NCBI GenBank assembly: GCA_963753195.1
Contig: CAVWBH010000002.1
Span: 124,001 to 188,000, forward strand
Length of the DNA: 64,000 nt
Direction: 5' to 3'
Source: Palsa-504 sp963753195
GTDB taxonomy: Bacteria > Actinomycetota > Actinomycetes > Streptosporangiales > Streptosporangiaceae
Numbering within the stretch: position 1 is the first letter of the stretch; every line of letters starts with the position of its first letter. A program made the position numbers and the translations under genes. The notes beneath the pieces are model-generated. The model worked only from the letters and a program-made list of their open reading frames with translations. It had not been told where the DNA came from and ran no database searches. Below, piece by piece: positions 54,144 through 62,829 of this stretch.

Positions 54144-55715
54144 TCAGGGGTTCTGCTGGGACGCCGCTGACCGGAACCGGCGGTAATTTTCTTCGGCCAG
54201 GTGACTTGCTACTGGCATGACCACTTCGCGCTCTTGGCCCGAACGGCCTGTGGCGCTCGCGCCGCGGACCAGCCCGGTCGCGGCGGCGGCGATCAGCGCG
54301 GCACCCTGCACGGTCAGTGAGCCGTTCCCGGCCGGGAACAGCGGCACGGCCAGGGCGTCGGCCAGCAGCTGGCGCCAGGCCGGGTGGCGGCTGCCGCCGC
54401 CGGCGAGCTGGAGACCGGCCGGGCTCGGCATGCACTGGGCGCGCAGGTCGTCCAGCTTGCCGCGGAGCAGGAAAGCGACCCCCTCAAGAGCGGCGCGCAG
54501 CAGGTCGTCCCGCTGGTGGGCCAGGGTCAGGCCGGCCCAGCCGCCCCCGGAGCCGCGATGCTCCCAGCGCTCGCCGGCCAGGTAGGGCAGGAAGACAGGA
54601 GTATCCCCCCGCCAGGGACGCCCGGCCGTGCCGTAGAGCTCCTCCCAGCTCGCGCCGAGCGTCCGGCACACCCAGTCAAGCGTCACGCCGACATTCTGAG
54701 CCGCGGCCAGCCGGTAAGTGCCGCCGTCAACCGAGCAGAACAGGTTGGTGACCCGGGCACGATCGCCAGCCAGATCCGCTTTATCCGGAAATGGAGTATC
54801 CGAGCCGGAGGTTGCGGGGCCGGGAGTGGGGGCGATCAGCTGGCCGCCGGTGCCGAGGGTCAGGAGGGCGCGCCCGGGCGGGAGGCGGGCGGCGAACAGG
54901 GAGGCGGCGGTGTCGGCGGCGCCCGTCGCGACCGGGAGGCCGGGGCGCAGGCCGAGCTGCTCGGCGGCAGCGGGCAGCAGTGATCCGGCGATCTCGGCAG
55001 GCGGGCGGATAGACGGCAGCAGATCGGTACGCAACCCGAGCGCGACGGCGACGTCGGTGGCCCACTCGCCCCGGCCCAGGTCGAACAGCAGGGTGCCCGA
55101 GGCGTCGGTCGGGTCGGTGACGGCCTCGGCCCCAAGACCGGCCTCGGCCCCAAGACCGGCCGGGCCCCCAAAACCGGCCGGGTCCCCAGCCCGGGTCAGG
55201 CCCCCAGCCCGGGTCAGGCCCCCGACACCGGTCAAGCGGTGCCGCAGCCAGTCCTTAGGCTGAAGCGCCCAGCGGGCCTGCCGGTACGTATCGGGCTCGT
55301 GGCGGGACAGCCAGGCCAGGATCGGGCCGGCCATGCCGGGCGACGGGGCGTTGCCCAGCCGGGCACGCAGGTCGCTGGCCAGCCGCTGGTAATCCTCCGC
55401 CTCGGCTTCGGCCCGGCGGTCGAGCCAGGTGATGGCGGGGCGGAGAGCCAGAGCCCGTTCGGTACAAAGAAGGACACCGTGCATCTGTCCGGCGATCGCC
55501 AGGCCCGCGACCTCAGCCGGGGCGGGACCTACTGCCGCCCGGACCGCGGCGCAAGCGGCCTGCCACCAGTGCTCCGGGTCGGTCTCGGCCCAGCCGGGCC
55601 GGGGCACGCTGACCTGGTAACTGGCGCTGCCCCGGCCCAGAACGGTGCCGTCGGCGGCGCGCAGCAGCGCCTTGACCTGGCTGGTGCCCAGGTCAAGGCC
55701 GAGCACGGCGGGCAT
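54144..55715 (-). CDS. xylB: Xylulokinase (FGGY family)
   Basis: The 523-residue kinase has the FGGY-N start AVLGLDLGTSQVKALLRAADG, GWAETDPEHWWQA, AIAGQMHGVLL, ITWLDRRAEAEA, the ATPase motif LPVATGAADTAASLFA, and FCSVDGGTYRLAAAQNVG, PYLAGERWEH and LQLAGGGSRHPAWRQLLADAL. It phosphorylates D-xylulose. Oddity: an insertion between about residues 160 and 195 made of LTRAG and GLGAEA repeats (55128-55230), absent in usual members, in a surface loop of the first domain. ATG follows GGAGG by 6 nt. No xylose isomerase or transporter adjoins it, so it works alone here. Confidence 0.9.
   Translation of the reverse strand: MPAVLGLDLGTSQVKALLRAADGTVLGRGSASYQVSVPRPGWAETDPEHWWQAACAAVRAAVGPAPAEVAGLAIAGQMHGVLLCTERALALRPAITWLDRRAEAEAEDYQRLASDLRARLGNAPSPGMAGPILAWLSRHEPDTYRQARWALQPKDWLRHRLTGVGGLTRAGGLTRAGDPAGFGGPAGLGAEAGLGAEAVTDPTDASGTLLFDLGRGEWATDVAVALGLRTDLLPSIRPPAEIAGSLLPAAAEQLGLRPGLPVATGAADTAASLFAARLPPGRALLTLGTGGQLIAPTPGPATSGSDTPFPDKADLAGDRARVTNLFCSVDGGTYRLAAAQNVGVTLDWVCRTLGASWEELYGTAGRPWRGDTPVFLPYLAGERWEHRGSGGGWAGLTLAHQRDDLLRAALEGVAFLLRGKLDDLRAQCMPSPAGLQLAGGGSRHPAWRQLLADALAVPLFPAGNGSLTVQGAALIAAAATGLVRGASATGRSGQEREVVMPVASHLAEENYRRFRSAASQQNP
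55128..55230 (-). repeat. In-frame repeats in xylB
   Basis: Several imperfect units (18 bp, for example cccccagcccgggtcagg twice, and ccccaagaccggcctcgg twice) encode LTRAGG- and GLGAEA-like blocks. Confidence 0.85.
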
Positions 55716-55731
55716 CGGCGGCCTCCGGTCG

Positions 55732-56520
55732 CTAGAGCGTGACGTCGAGCATCATCGGGGCGGTGGGGCGCGCGGTGCCGCCGGCGGGTTCGGCGGTGAG
55801 AGCGAGATGATCTCCCTGGCGCAGGCCGGAGGCGATGACCGGGCCGGCCATGCCGTGGCCGTCGGCGGGCAGCATGGTAACCAGGCGGGCCCCGGCCGGG
55901 CCGATCAGCCACAGCTCGTAGCCGCGGGCGCCGGGCAGCGCGGGCAGGCCCCGGGCGGTGAACACCAGCGCGTCCCGGGAATGGGACATGACGATGGCGG
56001 CGGTCCCGCCCCCGGCGACCTGGCCGCTCATCATGACCGCATCCTGCGCGGTCAGCACCACGGCGATCTGCTGGCTGCTGGCCTGGGCCTGGCCGAGCTG
56101 CTGGCGCATGCTGCCGTTCGACACGCCGAACACGACGGCGGCGGCGAGCACGGCCACGGCGGCTACGGCGCCCGCGCCCAGCGCCAGGCGGCCGGGCCAG
56201 GCCAGCGAGCGGGCCCACCTCGCGGCCCGGGCGCGTGCGCGGCCGGCGCCCGGCCGTCCCTCGGCCTCAGCGGCGGGCGGCTGCTGCCTGGTCGCGGCGG
56301 CGGCCGCCATGACCCGCTCCTTCAGGCCCGCGGGCATCGGCTCGGCGGCAGCGGTGCCGAGCAGGGCGGTGGCCTCGCGCAGGCTGGCGATCTCCTGCGC
56401 GCACTCCGCGCACCCGGCCAGGTGCCGCTCGAACCGTTCCCGGTCCGGCCCGGAGATCGCGTCCATCGCGTATGCCCCGGCCAGGGTGTGCGTGTCCCTG
56501 GTCAGCCTATGTTTCATCAA
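55732..56520 (-). CDS. rskA: Anti-sigma-K factor RskA
   Basis: The 262-residue protein has a cytoplasmic zinc-associated anti-sigma domain (HTLAGAYAMDAIS, RHLAGCAECAQEIASLRE), one membrane helix (ALGAGAVAAVAVLAAAVVFGV) and an outside RskA domain (AAIVMSHSRDALVFTARGLPAL, YELWLIGPAGARLV). It holds SigK until regulated proteolysis frees it, in M. tuberculosis after redox or other signals. It overlaps the sigK stop by 4 nt (ATGA). Control of SigK by RskA is established; the local signal is unknown. Confidence 0.93.
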   Translation of the reverse strand: MMKHRLTRDTHTLAGAYAMDAISGPDRERFERHLAGCAECAQEIASLREATALLGTAAAEPMPAGLKERVMAAAAATRQQPPAAEAEGRPGAGRARARAARWARSLAWPGRLALGAGAVAAVAVLAAAVVFGVSNGSMRQQLGQAQASSQQIAVVLTAQDAVMMSGQVAGGGTAAIVMSHSRDALVFTARGLPALPGARGYELWLIGPAGARLVTMLPADGHGMAGPVIASGLRQGDHLALTAEPAGGTARPTAPMMLDVTL

Positions 56521-57128
56521 GCCACCCCCAGGCAGTCGCGCAGCCGGATCAGCGCATCGCGCATCCTGGTCTTCACCGTTCCGGTCGGCACCCCGAGCAG
56601 GCTGGCCACCTGGCCGTAGGTGTAGCCGCGGTAGTAGGCCAGGGTGACCGTCTCGCGCTGCAACTCGGTGAGGGAGCCCAGGCAGCGCCGTACGCGCTCG
56701 CGTTCGAGGCTGGACTCGACGGCCTCGGTCACCATGTCGTAGGGGATGTCGGCGGCCGCGGTACGCCGGGCGCGTTCGGAATCCTTCTGCACGGACCTGA
56801 CCCGGTCCACTGCCCGGCCGTGGGCCAGCGTCATCACCCAGGACGTCGCGCTCCCCCGCTCAGCGTCGAACTTGGCCGCGGTCCGCCACACCTCCAGCAT
56901 GACTTCCTGCGTGACCTCCTCGGACTGGGCCGGATCGCGGATGACCCGCTTGACGGCGCCGTAGACCGACGGGCCAAGCTGCTCGAAGACGGCGTCGAAG
57001 GCCGCGGCGTCGCCGCGGGCCACCATCGCGAGCTGGGCGGCGAGATCGCGGCCCGGGGTGGCGCTGGCCGGACTGGCCGCGGCGCCCCGGGCGCGGTTCC
57101 TGGGTTCGGTGCCGCCGGTAGCCGTCAC
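56517..57128 (-). CDS. sigK: ECF RNA polymerase sigma factor SigK
   Basis: The 203-residue protein has sigma regions 2 (FDAVFEQLGPSVYGAVKRVIRDPAQSEEVTQEVMLEVWRTA, ATSWVMTLAHGRAVDRVRSVQ) and 4 (LGSLTELQRETVTLAYYRGYTYGQVASLLGVPTGTVKTRMRDALIRLRDCL). The DPAQSEEVTQEVMLEVWR and YYRGYTY segments are SigK-like. GTG at 57128 is where conservation starts; the frame is open much further up. RskA follows immediately. SigK in mycobacteria drives secreted antigens; here the nearby molybdopterin oxidoreductase is a candidate target by location. Confidence 0.92.
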   Translation of the reverse strand: MTATGGTEPRNRARGAAASPASATPGRDLAAQLAMVARGDAAAFDAVFEQLGPSVYGAVKRVIRDPAQSEEVTQEVMLEVWRTAAKFDAERGSATSWVMTLAHGRAVDRVRSVQKDSERARRTAAADIPYDMVTEAVESSLERERVRRCLGSLTELQRETVTLAYYRGYTYGQVASLLGVPTGTVKTRMRDALIRLRDCLGVA

Positions 57129-57172
57129 AATTGATATTCGTAGCAGCGGCGGCCGGGGTTTGCTGCCCCGGG

Positions 57173-57808
57173 TTACGAGCCCGGCGCGGGCAGGGCGCCC
57201 GTCTCGATCGCCCTGGTCACCGCAGCGGTGCGGCCGGAGACGCCGAGCTTGCCGCTGGCCCGCAGCAGGTGCGTCTTCACGGTGGCCTCGCTGAGGTACA
57301 GCTCGCGCCCGATTTCCGCGTTGGTCAGCCCGCGCGCGACCAAGGCCAGGACCTGGGTTTCCCGGGCCGAGAGCTGCTCGGTCCGGGACCCGGGCTCGCC
57401 GCGGATACGGCCCAGCAGGCGGCCGGCCACGGTGGGCGCGAGCACGGTCTCGCCCCTGGCCGCGGCCCGCACGCGGTCGGCGAGCACGGCCCGTGGCGTG
57501 TCCTTCAGCAGGTAGCCCGCCGCCCCGGCCTCCACCGCGCGCAGGATGTCGGCGTCGGAGTCGTACGTGGTCAGCACCACGACAGTGGTCCCGGCCAGGC
57601 GCCGGGTCGCCTCCACCCCGTCGCCGCCTGGCATACGCAGGTCCATGAGAACCACGTCCGGCCGCAGGCGCTCGGCCAGGGCCACCGCCTCGGGACCCGA
57701 TGCCGCCTCGCCGACCACCTCGATGTCCGGCTCTGCGGTCAGCATGCCGCGCAGGCCCTCGCGGACCACCGGATGGTCGTCGGCCAGTACGACGCGGATC
57801 GCGTTCAC
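57173..57808 (-). CDS. NarL/LuxR-family response regulator
   Basis: The 211-residue protein has a receiver (VVLADDHPVVREGLRGML, VVLMDLRMPGGDGVEATRRL with the phosphoacceptor Asp) and a LuxR HTH (SARETQVLALVARGLTNAEIGRELYLSEATVKTHLLRASGKLG). It overlaps the histidine kinase stop by 4 nt. It is the last gene of an ATPase/permease/kinase/regulator operon, so it probably controls that exporter or a target elsewhere. Confidence 0.93.
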   Translation of the reverse strand: MNAIRVVLADDHPVVREGLRGMLTAEPDIEVVGEAASGPEAVALAERLRPDVVLMDLRMPGGDGVEATRRLAGTTVVVLTTYDSDADILRAVEAGAAGYLLKDTPRAVLADRVRAAARGETVLAPTVAGRLLGRIRGEPGSRTEQLSARETQVLALVARGLTNAEIGRELYLSEATVKTHLLRASGKLGVSGRTAAVTRAIETGALPAPGS

Positions 57809-59034
57809 GCCGGCACCGCCGCGCTGACCCGGGTGCCCGCACCCGGGTTGCTGCGCACCGTCAGCGTGCCGCCCGCTTCGGCGACCCGGGTCCGCATCCC
57901 GCTCAGGCCGTACCCGCCGTTCATCCGGTCCGGGTCGAATCCGGCTCCGTCGTCGCTGACCTCCAGCCGGACCGTATCCGGGTCGTAGCCAAGCCGAACG
58001 GTGACGGAACGCGCATCCGCGTGCTTGCGCGCGTTGGCCAGCGCTTCCTGGCCTACCCGCAGCAGCACGACCTCGGCGGCCATCGGCAGCGGCCGCGGGC
58101 GGCCGGACACGGTGAAGCTCGCTTGCGTGCCCGGGACCTGCGACAGCCTGCGCAGCGCGTCGGGCAGCGTGCTGCCGTCGAGCTGCGCGGGCGCGAGGTC
58201 AGCGACCAGGGCCCGCGCCTCGGCCAGGTTTTCCCTGGCCGCGGCCGCGGCCAGGTCCAGGTGCCGGCCTGCGCGCGGATGCGAGCCGTCCAGGTCGGCC
58301 TGCGCGGCCTGGATCAGCATGAGGATGCTGGTGAAGCCCTGGGCCAGCGTGTCGTGGATATCGGCGGCGAGCCGCTGCCGCTCGGCCAGCCGCCCCGCCT
58401 CGTGCTGCGCGGTCGCCAGCTCGGCCTGGGTGGCTTCGAGCTGGTCGATGATCGCGGCGCGCTCCGCGCTCTGCTTGATGATCCGCGCGATCCAGGCGCC
58501 GTAGAAGACCGAGAAGCCGCCGCCGGCGGCGGCGACCCCGAACGCGACGGCCGCCGTGCTCGCCGACGGGAACCGGAGGACGAGCAGAGCGGCGGCGAAG
58601 AAGTTCAGCGCAATGCCCAGCCACATGGCCAGCCGGTCGTCGAGGAAGGTGAAGAACTGCGGGGTGATCGCGAAGGCCAGGAACCAGGCCTCGGGATTCT
58701 GGCTCTGGGCGATGCCGAAGAGCACGAACAGCCCGACGACGTAGATCGTGGCGCGGACCCGCCCGCGCCGCCCGCGCGTCCACAGCGGCCGGCCGACCAG
58801 CAGGAACCAGGGGATGAGCGCGGCCATGGCGGCGACGGCCACCACCTTGGAGCCGGGCGTGCTGATCAGCACGATGGCCAGGACGGCGACGAAGACGACC
58901 AGGTAGAAGAAGTCCCAGCGGGTGTTGCCGGTCTCCCAGGCGTGCCGCCGGTCGGCCTGCGGCACGCAGGAGGGCTGGGGCCCGGTCAGCTGGGGCCCGG
59001 TCAGCTGGGGCCCGGTCAGCTGGGGCCCGGTCAA
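57805..59034 (-). CDS. Sensor histidine kinase with an LTGPQ repeat start
   Basis: The 409-residue protein has about six membrane helices (DFFYLVVFVAVLAIVLI to FGVAAAGGGFSVFYGAW), a coiled-coil linker (QLEATQAELATAQHEAGRLAERQ), the H-box AADIHDTLAQGFTSI with phosphoacceptor His, and an ATPase domain with GQEALANARKHA and GYGLSGMRTRVAE. The start is placed at TTG 59034, which overlaps the permease stop as TTGA with AGGA just before it; the first 20 residues are then four LTGPQ repeats. GTG at 58965 is the alternative. It pairs with the response regulator downstream. Confidence 0.85.
   Translation of the reverse strand: MTGPQLTGPQLTGPQLTGPQPSCVPQADRRHAWETGNTRWDFFYLVVFVAVLAIVLISTPGSKVVAVAAMAALIPWFLLVGRPLWTRGRRGRVRATIYVVGLFVLFGIAQSQNPEAWFLAFAITPQFFTFLDDRLAMWLGIALNFFAAALLVLRFPSASTAAVAFGVAAAGGGFSVFYGAWIARIIKQSAERAAIIDQLEATQAELATAQHEAGRLAERQRLAADIHDTLAQGFTSILMLIQAAQADLDGSHPRAGRHLDLAAAAARENLAEARALVADLAPAQLDGSTLPDALRRLSQVPGTQASFTVSGRPRPLPMAAEVVLLRVGQEALANARKHADARSVTVRLGYDPDTVRLEVSDDGAGFDPDRMNGGYGLSGMRTRVAEAGGTLTVRSNPGAGTRVSAAVPA
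58977..59034 (-). repeat. Four 15-bp repeats at the kinase start
   Basis: The unit ggcccggtcagctgg is repeated about four times (first copy ending in the start/stop overlap) and encodes LTGPQ in frame. Confidence 0.85.
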
Positions 59035-59885
59035 GTGTCCTGCCGGTTCTGCCAGCGGAAGGTCGTGAGGCACAATACCAATCCTGCGACGATCCAGGCC
59101 GCCAGCACCAGCGCGGTCTGGCCGTGCTGCCAGGACGACCCCGGCTCTAGGGTCACGGCCTGCGGGACGAAGACCGAGCGCATGCCGCGGCACATCCACT
59201 CCAGCGGGAACACCGACGCGATGGCCCGAAGCCACGCAGGCACCAGGAAGAACGGGACGTAGACGCCGGAGATGAACTGCAGCACCACGAACGGGAAGGT
59301 GATCACGGCGACCCCGTTGCGCGCCGCCGAGCGGGGCACGCTGCTGGCCGCGATGCCGAGCAGCGAGCAGGCCGCGACGCCGAGCACAAACACCCAGGTG
59401 AACGTCCACCAGGCCGCCAGAGAGGAAGGCAGCCGCAGGTGGTAGCAGGCCAGGCCGACGGCCAGCAGCAGCGCGACCTCGGCCAGGCCCGCGACGAACA
59501 CCTGGATGATCTTCCCGGCGAGGTACGCCGCGGGAGGCACGGGCGTGCCGCGCAGCCGCTTGAGGGTGAACCGCTCACGCTCGAACGCGATCGACATGCC
59601 CAGGTTCTGATAGCTGGTGGCCATCACGCCGGCGCCGATGAGCCCGGCCACGTACAGATCGCCGATGGTCACGCCCGCGCCGTCGTGCTGATTGCCGAAG
59701 ATGGCGCCGAGCAGCACCAGCATGACGGCCGGCATGGCGAAGATGAACACCACCGCCTGGCGCTCCCGGAAGAACGCCTTCAGCTCGACCCGCCCGCTGG
59801 AAAGCCCGACGCGCCACACGCCCGGCAACCGCGGCTGCGCGGTGGTCATCGCGATGGATACTTTCGCGCTTGATGTCACGGTCAC
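59031..59885 (-). CDS. ABC-2 type permease
   Basis: The 284-residue permease has six membrane helices and the ABC-2 landmarks: RVELKAFFRERQAVVFIFAMPAVMLVLLG, the intracellular FERERFTLKRLRGTPVPPAAYLAGKI loop, and FPFVVLQFISGVYVPFFLVPAWLRAIASVFPLEWM. GTG at 59885 overlaps the ATPase stop (GTGA). Its stop in turn overlaps the kinase start. The four-gene order (ATPase, permease, kinase, regulator) recurs in actinomycetes as drug or lipid exporters under their own control. Confidence 0.92.
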   Translation of the reverse strand: MTVTSSAKVSIAMTTAQPRLPGVWRVGLSSGRVELKAFFRERQAVVFIFAMPAVMLVLLGAIFGNQHDGAGVTIGDLYVAGLIGAGVMATSYQNLGMSIAFERERFTLKRLRGTPVPPAAYLAGKIIQVFVAGLAEVALLLAVGLACYHLRLPSSLAAWWTFTWVFVLGVAACSLLGIAASSVPRSAARNGVAVITFPFVVLQFISGVYVPFFLVPAWLRAIASVFPLEWMCRGMRSVFVPQAVTLEPGSSWQHGQTALVLAAWIVAGLVLCLTTFRWQNRQDT

Positions 59886-60733
59886 GGCTGGCCTCCGATG
59901 AGCTCCAGGTAGACATCCTCCAGCGAGGGACGGGTCACGGTCAGCCCCGGGACCTCGCCGCCGTAGCGGGCGGCGAGATCAGCGACCAGACGGGTCGGCT
60001 CCCCGGTCCGCTCCGACCGGCGGCCGTCGTGGTCCTGCCAGGTCACGAGCGCCTCGGAGGCGGCCCGGCCGCCGAGGGTGTCGGGCCGGCCTTCGGCCAC
60101 GATCATTCCGTCGCGCATCACCGCGACCCGGTCCGCCAGCGCCGCCGCCTCGTCCAGGTAGTGCGTGGTGAGCAAAACGGTGACCCCGCTGCCGGACAGG
60201 GCGCGGATGACCTGCCAGAACGCGCGGCGGGCGGCCGGGTCGAACCCGGTCGTCGGCTCGTCCAGGAACAGCAGCTCGGGGCCGCCGATCAGGCCGAGCG
60301 CCACGTCAAGGCGCCGCACCTGGCCACCGGACAGGGTGCGGATCCGCTTGCGGGCCTGGCCGCCCAGCCCGACCAGGTCGATTACCTCGGCGGCCGGCCG
60401 CGGCCTGGGGTAGAAGCCGGCGAAGTGCCCCACCATCTCGGCGACGGTCAGCTCCGGCGCGTCGGCGGCGAGCTGCAGCACGATGCCGATACGCGCCCGC
60501 CAGGCCCGGTCGGCCCGGTGCGGGTCCGAGCCCAGCACGCTGACCTCGCCGCCGTCCCGCCCGCGATAGCCTTCCAGGATCTCCACGGTGGTGGTCTTGC
60601 CCGCGCCGTTCGGGCCGAGCAGGGCGAAGACCTCGCCTGGCGCGATCTGCAGGTCGATCCCGCTGACCGCCTCGATCCCGCCGTAGCTCTTGCGTAGCCC
60701 GCGCGCCTGGACCGCCAGGCCGGTTGCGTTCAT
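59882..60733 (-). CDS. ABC transporter ATP-binding protein
   Basis: The 283-residue protein has Walker A GPNGAGKTTTVEIL, the signature LSGGQVRRLDVALGLIG, Walker B LLFLDEPTTGFDP and the switch LTTHYLDEAAALAD, followed by the DrrA-like C-terminal block. It starts the exporter/two-component operon. ATG at 60733 follows GGAGG by 8 nt. It is divergent from the molybdopterin oxidoreductase gene; 150 nt between hold the promoters. Confidence 0.92.
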   Translation of the reverse strand: MNATGLAVQARGLRKSYGGIEAVSGIDLQIAPGEVFALLGPNGAGKTTTVEILEGYRGRDGGEVSVLGSDPHRADRAWRARIGIVLQLAADAPELTVAEMVGHFAGFYPRPRPAAEVIDLVGLGGQARKRIRTLSGGQVRRLDVALGLIGGPELLFLDEPTTGFDPAARRAFWQVIRALSGSGVTVLLTTHYLDEAAALADRVAVMRDGMIVAEGRPDTLGGRAASEALVTWQDHDGRRSERTGEPTRLVADLAARYGGEVPGLTVTRPSLEDVYLELIGGQP

Positions 60734-60884
60734 GCTCCCAGCCTCCGCCGTGGCACCCGGGCCGCGCGTCGCCTGTCCGGTCACTGCTATGTCAGCCATA
60801 CGGTGGACACGGCGCGCCAGCGTCTGTGCCTTTAGTTGAGCCGGGCCGGGCAAACCCCGGGCCCGGCGGCACCGAATAGAAGGC

Positions 60885-62699
60885 ATGAACACGATGGGGA
60901 GCCGACGGGGTAGGCGGGATACCCAGGCCAGCCGCCGGGCGGGCCTGGGCGCGATCGCCGGGGTGCTGGCCGGGGCCGCTGCGCTCGGGGCGGGACAGCT
61001 GGTGGCGGGCCTGACCGGCGCGAGCGGGTCGCCGGTGGTCGCGGTCGGGCAGCTGCAGATCGACCACACGCCGCCGTGGCTGAAGAACTTCGCGATCACG
61101 GAGTTCGGCTCCAACGACAAGCTGGCCCTGGTGACCGGCATCATCGCCGTGCTCGCGATCTTCGCCGCCCTGATCGGCGTGCTGGCCGTGCGGCGGCTGG
61201 CCTACGGCATGGCGGGCCTGGCGGTGTTCGCGGTCATCGGGATCACCGCCGCGGCGACCCGGCCCACGGCGACGGTGACCAGCCTGCTGCCGACCCTGGC
61301 CGCCACGGCAACGGCGGCGCTCGTGCTCCGGGTGCTGGTCGACCGGGTCGGCCCGCCGGTGGCAGCGGGGCGGCAGACGCCCGAGGGGTACGAGGCGCAG
61401 GCGTGGACGGGACCGGCCGCCCCGGACGGCTCGGCGGCGGGTGGCGCGCTGGCCGCCCCGGACCTGCGGGGCGGGGTGCCGGGCGCGTCGGGCGGGGTGC
61501 CGGACCTGCCGGGCGGGGTGCCGGACGCGGCGGGCGGGGTGCCGGACGTGGCGGGCGGCACCGGTGGGGTAATCAGGCCGTCGGCGGGGTATGGGCCCGG
61601 CTGGCTGGCGGGTACCCCCTCGGCCACCGCGCCGCCGGCGCGGCGCGGTTTCCTGGCCGCCGGCTTGGTGACGGCTGGGGCCGCAGCCACGGCCGGACTG
61701 GCCGGGCGCCTGCTGGCTGAACGGTCCAGCGTCACCAGCGCCCGGGCCGCGGTGCGCATCCCCAGGCCGTCGGCGACCGTGCCGCCCCTCCCGCCAGGCG
61801 TCAACCTGGGCATCCCGGGGCTGGCGCCGTTCGTCACGACCAACAGCAGCTTTTACCGGGTGGACACGGCGCTCGTACTGCCGCAGGTGGACCCGACGAG
61901 CTGGCAGCTGCGTATCCACGGCATGGTCAGCCGCGAGATCACCCTGACCTTCGACGAGCTGCTGCGGCACCCGCTGATCGAGGATTACGTCACCTTGTGC
62001 TGCGTGTCCGACCCGGTCGGCGGCCCGTATATCGGCAACGCGTTGTGGCTCGGCACGAGCCTGGCCAGCCTGCTGCGGGAGGCCGGGATCAAGGCGGGCG
62101 CCGATCAGCTGATGTGCACCTCGGTGGACGGGTTCACCTCCGGGACCCCGGTGCAGACGGTGATGGACGGCCGGGACGCCCTGCTCGCGGTGGCCATGAA
62201 CGGCCAGCCGCTGCCCGTCGCGCACGGCTTCCCGGCCCGCATGGTGGTGCCTGGCCTGTACGGGTACGTGTCGGCGACCAAGTGGGTGACGGACATCAAC
62301 GTCACCACGTTCGCCGGGAACTACGCCTTCTGGGCTCAGCAGGGCTGGTCGCAGCAGGCGCCGATCAAGACCGAATCGCGTATCGACGTGCCGAACGGCG
62401 CGAGCCAGATCCCGGCCGGCCGGACGGCGGTGGCCGGCGTGGCATGGGCCCAGCACAAGGGCATCGAGGCGGTTGAGGTCCGGGTGGACTCCGGACCGTG
62501 GAATCAGGCCCAGCTGGCCGCGGTGCCCGGCCTCGACAGCTGGCGGCAGTGGGTCTGGGACTGGGACGCGACCAGCGGGAACCACGTGCTCGAGGCGCGG
62601 GCGACCGACAAAACCGGCTATACGCAGACCGCGGTCCAGGCGCAGCCGGAGCCGAACGGGGCCAGCGGCTACCCCTCGGTCGCGGTTACGGTCGGGTAA
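60885..62699 (+). CDS. Membrane-anchored molybdopterin-dependent oxidoreductase
   Basis: The 604-residue protein has about four membrane helices in the first 160 residues, a repeat-rich linker (GGVPDLP-like, 61462-61565), a further hydrophobic segment with Arg-Arg before it (RRGFLAAGLVTAGAAATAGLAG), then a sulfite-oxidase-like Moco domain. The cofactor Cys lies in YVTLCCVSDPVGGPYIGNALW. The C-terminal Mo-co dimerisation domain starts near PIKTESRIDVPNGA. It would work outside the membrane and pass electrons to the chain; natural substrates of such enzymes are often sulfoxides or sulfite. It ends in a hairpin. SigK nearby is a possible regulator. Confidence 0.88.
   Translation: MNTMGSRRGRRDTQASRRAGLGAIAGVLAGAAALGAGQLVAGLTGASGSPVVAVGQLQIDHTPPWLKNFAITEFGSNDKLALVTGIIAVLAIFAALIGVLAVRRLAYGMAGLAVFAVIGITAAATRPTATVTSLLPTLAATATAALVLRVLVDRVGPPVAAGRQTPEGYEAQAWTGPAAPDGSAAGGALAAPDLRGGVPGASGGVPDLPGGVPDAAGGVPDVAGGTGGVIRPSAGYGPGWLAGTPSATAPPARRGFLAAGLVTAGAAATAGLAGRLLAERSSVTSARAAVRIPRPSATVPPLPPGVNLGIPGLAPFVTTNSSFYRVDTALVLPQVDPTSWQLRIHGMVSREITLTFDELLRHPLIEDYVTLCCVSDPVGGPYIGNALWLGTSLASLLREAGIKAGADQLMCTSVDGFTSGTPVQTVMDGRDALLAVAMNGQPLPVAHGFPARMVVPGLYGYVSATKWVTDINVTTFAGNYAFWAQQGWSQQAPIKTESRIDVPNGASQIPAGRTAVAGVAWAQHKGIEAVEVRVDSGPWNQAQLAAVPGLDSWRQWVWDWDATSGNHVLEARATDKTGYTQTAVQAQPEPNGASGYPSVAVTVG
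61462..61565 (+). repeat. Four 21-bp repeats in the oxidoreductase linker
   Basis: Four copies of a seven-residue unit, GGVPGAS, GGVPDLP, GGVPDAA, GGVPDVA, encoded by gcggggtgccggac-like units, join the membrane part to the enzyme part. Confidence 0.85.
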
Positions 62700-62700
62700 G

Positions 62701-62719
62701 GGGTGACGTGCTGTCACCC
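62701..62719 (+). terminator. Hairpin after the oxidoreductase gene
   Basis: Perfect 7-bp arms (62701-62707, 62713-62719) with a 5-nt loop begin one base after the stop codon. Confidence 0.6.
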
Positions 62720-62829
62720 GGCTGGGATGATTGTGCTCAACGGGGCGTTTCGGGAACTCCGTAAGCGGTTAATTCTCACAGATGAGCGGTGTGGTCCCCA
62801 CCGAGGGCCTGGTCTAGCTAAGGCGTGCC

